A stretch of 43,458 bases of DNA from Lachnospiraceae bacterium (GTDB lineage Bacteria; Bacillota; Clostridia; Lachnospirales; Lachnospiraceae): the NCBI GenBank assembly GCA_017436865.1, contig JAFSCH010000051.1, forward strand, positions 1 through 43,458, read 5' to 3'. Both the position numbers and the translations under genes were made by a program. This document shows, in pieces, positions 40,304 to 43,458 of this stretch. Each line of letters begins with the position of its first letter. The first letter of the stretch is position 1. The notes beneath the pieces are model-generated. The model made no database searches and was not told the DNA's origin. It saw nothing but the letters and a program-made list of their open reading frames with translations.

Positions 40304-43168
40304 ATGGATGCAAATCAGTTAAAGATGCTTCCTAAGGGAGAAGTAATCAAGATTCGTGGAGCAAATGAACATAATTTGAAAAATATTAATCTGAATATTC
40401 CTAGAAATAAGTTTGTGGTTCTAACAGGATTGTCAGGTTCTGGAAAATCCTCTCTTGCTTTTGATACTATTTATGCAGAAGGGCAGAGAAGGTATATGGA
40501 ATCGCTTTCTTCCTATGCAAGAATGTTTTTGGGACAGATGGAAAAACCGAATGTTGAAAGTATCGAGGGATTGTCTCCGGCAATATCTATTGATCAAAAG
40601 TCTACAAACAGGAATCCACGTTCTACGGTTGGAACGGTTACGGAGATTTATGATTATTTTCGATTGTTGTATGCGAGAATTGGTATTCCTCATTGCCCTA
40701 AGTGTGGAAGAGAGATTAAGAGACAGACGATTGACCAGATGGTGGATCATATTATGGAGTTGGAGCAGGGAACAAAGCTACAGCTTCTTGCACCGGTTGT
40801 CAGAGGACGTAAGGGTGAGCATGCAAAGGTCTTAGACCGTGCCAAAAAGGCAGGCTATGTCAGAGTGCGTATCGATGGAAGCCTTTATGATGTGACAGAG
40901 GAGATTAAGCTAGATAAAAATATTAAACATAATATTGAAATTATTGTAGATAGACTTGTGGTAAAAGAAGGTATCGAGAGACGATTAACGGATTCCATAG
41001 AGAATGTTATGAAGCTTTCGGATGGGTTGTTGATTGTAGATGTTATCGGTCAGGAACCAATGAATTTCTCGGATAGTTTTTCATGCCCAGATTGTGGTAT
41101 CAGCATTGAAGAGGTAGAGCCTAGAAGCTTTTCTTTCAATAATCCGTTTGGTGCCTGCCCGACTTGCTTCGGACTTGGCTATAAGATGGAATTTGATGTG
41201 GATTTGATGATTCCGGATAAAAGTCTTAGCATTAATCAAGGGGCGATTACTGTAATGGGCTGGCAATCCTGCACAGATAAGAATAGTTTTACCAATGCTA
41301 TTTTGCAAGCGCTGTGTACAGAATATAAATTTGATTTAGATACTCCTTTTGAACAGTATAGCGAAGAGGTTCAAAAGGTTCTACTTTATGGAACGGATGG
41401 AAAAGAAGTTATTGTATATTACAAGGGACAACGCGGAGAAGGAAGATATCCGGTTGCTTTTGAGGGTTTGATTAAGAATGTAGAACGAAAGTATCGTGAA
41501 ACTTCATCTGAAGTGATGAAGGCAGAATATGAGACTTTTATGCGAATAACACCTTGTAAAGAGTGTGGTGGAAGACGATTAAAGAAGAGTTCTCTTGCAG
41601 TTACCGTATGTGGTAAGAATATTCATGAGATTACATCTTTGTCGATAGGAAAATTATTTGAATTTTTAGATACCATGGAACTTACCGAACAGCAGCAGTT
41701 AATTGGTAAGCGTATTTTAAAAGAAATAAAAGCAAGAGTTGGATTTTTACGAGAAGTTGGACTAGAGTATTTATGTCTTTCCAGAGGAACAGCTTCACTT
41801 TCCGGTGGGGAGGCTCAGAGAATTCGTCTTGCGACACAGATTGGTTCTGGACTGGTCGGTGTCTGTTACATTTTGGATGAGCCAAGTATTGGATTACATC
41901 AGCGAGATAACGATAAGTTATTAGGGGCATTGAGAAATCTTCAAGAGCTTGGTAATACTTTACTGGTAGTAGAGCATGATGAGGATACTATGTTGGCAGC
42001 AGATCATATTGTGGATATCGGTCCTGGTGCAGGCGAACATGGTGGACAAGTAGTTGCGCAGGGGACGGCAGAAGAGATTATGCAGGTGCCGGAGTCTATA
42101 ACGGGACAATATTTAAGTGGAAAGATTCAGATTCCGATACCGGATAAGAGAAGAGAGCCGACTGGCTGGCTTACGGTTCGTGGTGCAGCAGAGAATAACC
42201 TGAAAAATATTGATGTAAAGTTTCCACTAGGTGTATTTACATGTGTGACAGGCGTGTCAGGTTCTGGTAAATCTTCTTTGGTAAATGAGATTTTATACAA
42301 GCATTTGGCAAAGAGTTTAAATCGAGCCAGAACGATTCCGGGCAAGCATAAAGGGATTGATGGTATTGAATATTTAGATAAAGTAATTGACATTGATCAG
42401 TCTCCGATTGGTAGAACGCCTCGTTCTAATCCTGCGACTTATACAGGCGTGTTTGATCAGATTCGAGATTTGTTTGCATCGACAGTAGATGCGAAAGCAA
42501 AAGGATATACCAAAGGACGTTTCAGCTTTAATGTAAAGGGTGGACGATGTGAAGCCTGCTCCGGTGATGGAATTATTAAGATAGAGATGCATTTCCTTCC
42601 GGATGTATATGTGCCTTGTGAGGTATGTCAGGGTAAGCGGTATAATCGTGAAACATTAGATGTAAAATACAAAGGAAAGAGTATTTATGATGTTTTGGAT
42701 ATGACGGTAGAGGAGGCATGTACGTTCTTTGATAAGGTTCCATCGATAAAGAGAAAAATGGAGACGTTATATGATGTAGGTCTTTCTTATATTAAGTTAG
42801 GACAGCCTTCCACTACATTATCTGGTGGAGAAGCGCAGCGAATCAAGCTTGCTACAGAGCTTAGTCGTCGCAGTACTGGTAAGACTATTTATATTTTAGA
42901 TGAGCCAACAACGGGACTTCATTTTGCCGATGTGCATAAGCTAGTGGAAATTTTGCAGAGATTGGCAGAAGGTGGAAACACCGTTGTAGTAATTGAGCAT
43001 AATCTGGATGTGATTAAGACCGCAGATTACATTATAGACATTGGACCAGAAGGTGGAGATGGTGGTGGAACTGTCATCGCAGAGGGAACACCGGAGCAGA
43101 TTACTACAGTGAAGAAGTCCTATACGGGAAAATATATTAAAAAGATGTTGGAAAAAGCGAAGAAATAG
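40304..43168 (+). CDS. uvrA: Excinuclease ABC subunit A
   Basis: A 954-residue UvrA, the damage-sensing ABC ATPase dimer of nucleotide excision repair. Two ABC modules are present: Walker [11 protein letters not shown] near the start and [10 protein letters not shown] in the second half; signatures [13 protein letters not shown] and [13 protein letters not shown]. Zinc modules are visible at CPDCG...CPTC and CEACSGDG...CEVCQGKR. The start at 40304 lies 7 bp after GAGGAG; ATG codons at 40289 and 40298 are less well placed. It follows uvrB by about 150 bp. Confidence 0.97.
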   Translation: MDANQLKMLPKGEVIKIRGANEHNLKNINLNIPRNKFVVLTGLSGSGKSSLAFDTIYAEGQRRYMESLSSYARMFLGQMEKPNVESIEGLSPAISIDQKSTNRNPRSTVGTVTEIYDYFRLLYARIGIPHCPKCGREIKRQTIDQMVDHIMELEQGTKLQLLAPVVRGRKGEHAKVLDRAKKAGYVRVRIDGSLYDVTEEIKLDKNIKHNIEIIVDRLVVKEGIERRLTDSIENVMKLSDGLLIVDVIGQEPMNFSDSFSCPDCGISIEEVEPRSFSFNNPFGACPTCFGLGYKMEFDVDLMIPDKSLSINQGAITVMGWQSCTDKNSFTNAILQALCTEYKFDLDTPFEQYSEEVQKVLLYGTDGKEVIVYYKGQRGEGRYPVAFEGLIKNVERKYRETSSEVMKAEYETFMRITPCKECGGRRLKKSSLAVTVCGKNIHEITSLSIGKLFEFLDTMELTEQQQLIGKRILKEIKARVGFLREVGLEYLCLSRGTASLSGGEAQRIRLATQIGSGLVGVCYILDEPSIGLHQRDNDKLLGALRNLQELGNTLLVVEHDEDTMLAADHIVDIGPGAGEHGGQVVAQGTAEEIMQVPESITGQYLSGKIQIPIPDKRREPTGWLTVRGAAENNLKNIDVKFPLGVFTCVTGVSGSGKSSLVNEILYKHLAKSLNRARTIPGKHKGIDGIEYLDKVIDIDQSPIGRTPRSNPATYTGVFDQIRDLFASTVDAKAKGYTKGRFSFNVKGGRCEACSGDGIIKIEMHFLPDVYVPCEVCQGKRYNRETLDVKYKGKSIYDVLDMTVEEACTFFDKVPSIKRKMETLYDVGLSYIKLGQPSTTLSGGEAQRIKLATELSRRSTGKTIYILDEPTTGLHFADVHKLVEILQRLAEGGNTVVVIEHNLDVIKTADYIIDIGPEGGDGGGTVIAEGTPEQITTVKKSYTGKYIKKMLEKAKK

Positions 43169-43185
43169 AAAAGAATAATAGAAAA

Positions 43186-43228
43186 AAGTCAGTCTTGGAA
43201 CAATAGGTTATAAGACTGGCTTATTTTT
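43186..43228 (+). terminator. Terminator after uvrA
   Basis: AAGTCAGTCTT and AAGACTGGCTT form an 11-bp stem (one G-T pair) with a 15-nt loop, followed by ATTTTT. Confidence 0.85.
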
Positions 43229-43350
43229 ACTTTATAGGAAAGTGCTGTAGCGTAGTGGTAGTTAGACAAGAATTTCGTGAGAAATTCTTGCCAAAGTGCG
43301 TGCGCTGGCACGCACTATTTTTACTTTATAGGAAAGTTCTCCTTCGGAGA
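43222..43350. repeat. Cluster of palindromes with a 22-bp direct repeat
   Basis: The 22-nt unit starting TATTTTTACTTTATAGGA occurs exactly at 43222-43243 and 43316-43337. Between and after lie three perfect hairpins: CAAGAATTTC/GAAATTCTTG (43267-43290), GTGCGTGC/GCACGCAC (43296-43315) and TTCTCC/GGAGAA (43336-43350). No coding frame is visible. It looks like a small non-autonomous or extragenic palindromic repeat. Confidence 0.65.
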
Positions 43351-43408
43351 ATTCTTGATATGAAAATAGCCCGCTGAAAAGAGGGCACAACAAGTAAACG
43401 ATGTGAAA

Positions 43409-43458
43409 TTAGAAGATGTAGAAGCCTTCTACACCAGCTTCATCATCAAATAAATCAT
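43409..43458 (-). CDS. Possible C-terminal end of a minus-strand gene
   Basis: Read on the minus strand the last 50 bases give DLFDDEAGVEGFYIF and then TAA. The stretch is open to the window edge and acidic like a real C terminus, but it is too short to identify. It could equally be chance. Confidence 0.3.
   Translation of the reverse strand, partial: DLFDDEAGVEGFYIF

Noticed and set aside
43241-43315. tRNA-like start (GTGCTGTAGCGTAGTGGTAG) after uvrA
   Set aside because: No T-arm TTCRA sequence, no pairing acceptor stem, and perfect unrelated hairpins occupy the expected anticodon region.
43222-43337. Direct repeats as a minimal CRISPR
   Set aside because: Only two repeat units, and the interval between them is itself palindromic; no cas genes are present in the window.

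Overview
The window reads as chromosomal DNA of a motile, low-GC Gram-positive anaerobe, most likely a member of the Lachnospiraceae. The evidence is a type III glutamine synthetase, the ireB-ruvX-DUF1292 cluster, RNase J, a CvfB-type S1 protein, YjfB and flagellin-like genes, AgrC/AgrA-type signalling, a degenerate TnpV of clostridial mobile elements, strong GGAGG ribosome binding sites and AT-rich intergenic DNA. Genus cannot be fixed from sequence reading alone.

Layout. 1-140: probable edge of an IS91-like element. 233-2891: S51 peptidase, prmA, rsmE. 3045-5162: membrane chemoreceptor ending in a YcgR/PilZ-like c-di-GMP module. 5433-7814: cysteine desulfurase plus thiI (tRNA s4U). 7978-8211 (-): HPr-like protein without the catalytic His. 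8388-9710: mtaB. 9906-15154: ireB, ruvX, DUF1292, RNase J, a short MltG-like protein, trmR and trhP, close to the yrr gene order of Bacillus. 15314-17425: glnN. 17652-18449: secreted protein. 18539-20535 (-): AgrC/AgrA-type two-component pair. 20737-21285: remnants, including frameshifted tnpV. 21345-23397: small membrane protein, tRNA-Gln(CUG), cvfB, yjfB (-). 23681-29624: PucR regulator, ftsE, ftsX, M23 murein hydrolase, S41 protease, trmO. 29680-32333 (-): glycerate kinase and GntP permease. 32612-33364: divergent flagellin-like gene. 33515-36613: LacI regulator and a decayed galactoside locus. 36656-37903 (-): PPi-type phosphofructokinase. 38156-43168: uvrB and uvrA behind a LexA box. The right end holds palindromic repeats and possibly the last codons of a minus-strand gene.

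How the genes fit together. RNA and ribosome modification is strongly represented (prmA, rsmE, thiI with its sulfur donor, mtaB, trmR, trhP, trmO); MtaB and TrmO both act on tRNA t6A37, and TrhP/TrmR form one wobble-uridine pathway. ftsE-ftsX-M23-S41 forms a cell-wall hydrolysis and septation block. Glycerate uptake and phosphorylation form a clean two-gene operon. Motility genes are scattered.

I see no CRISPR array, prophage, toxin-antitoxin pair, biosynthetic cluster or recognisable defence system. The most unusual signals are: (i) a repeated leader of hairpin plus AAAGTTTGCAGGT plus GGCATGGTTATTAA that supplies the translation start of two unrelated genes, with a shorter third relative; (ii) a galactoside locus in which the binding-protein and alpha-galactosidase genes appear to carry in-frame internal deletions with both ends kept, plus one amber stop; (iii) the chemoreceptor fused to a flagellar-brake-like module; (iv) an HPr homologue with Asp in place of the active-site His.
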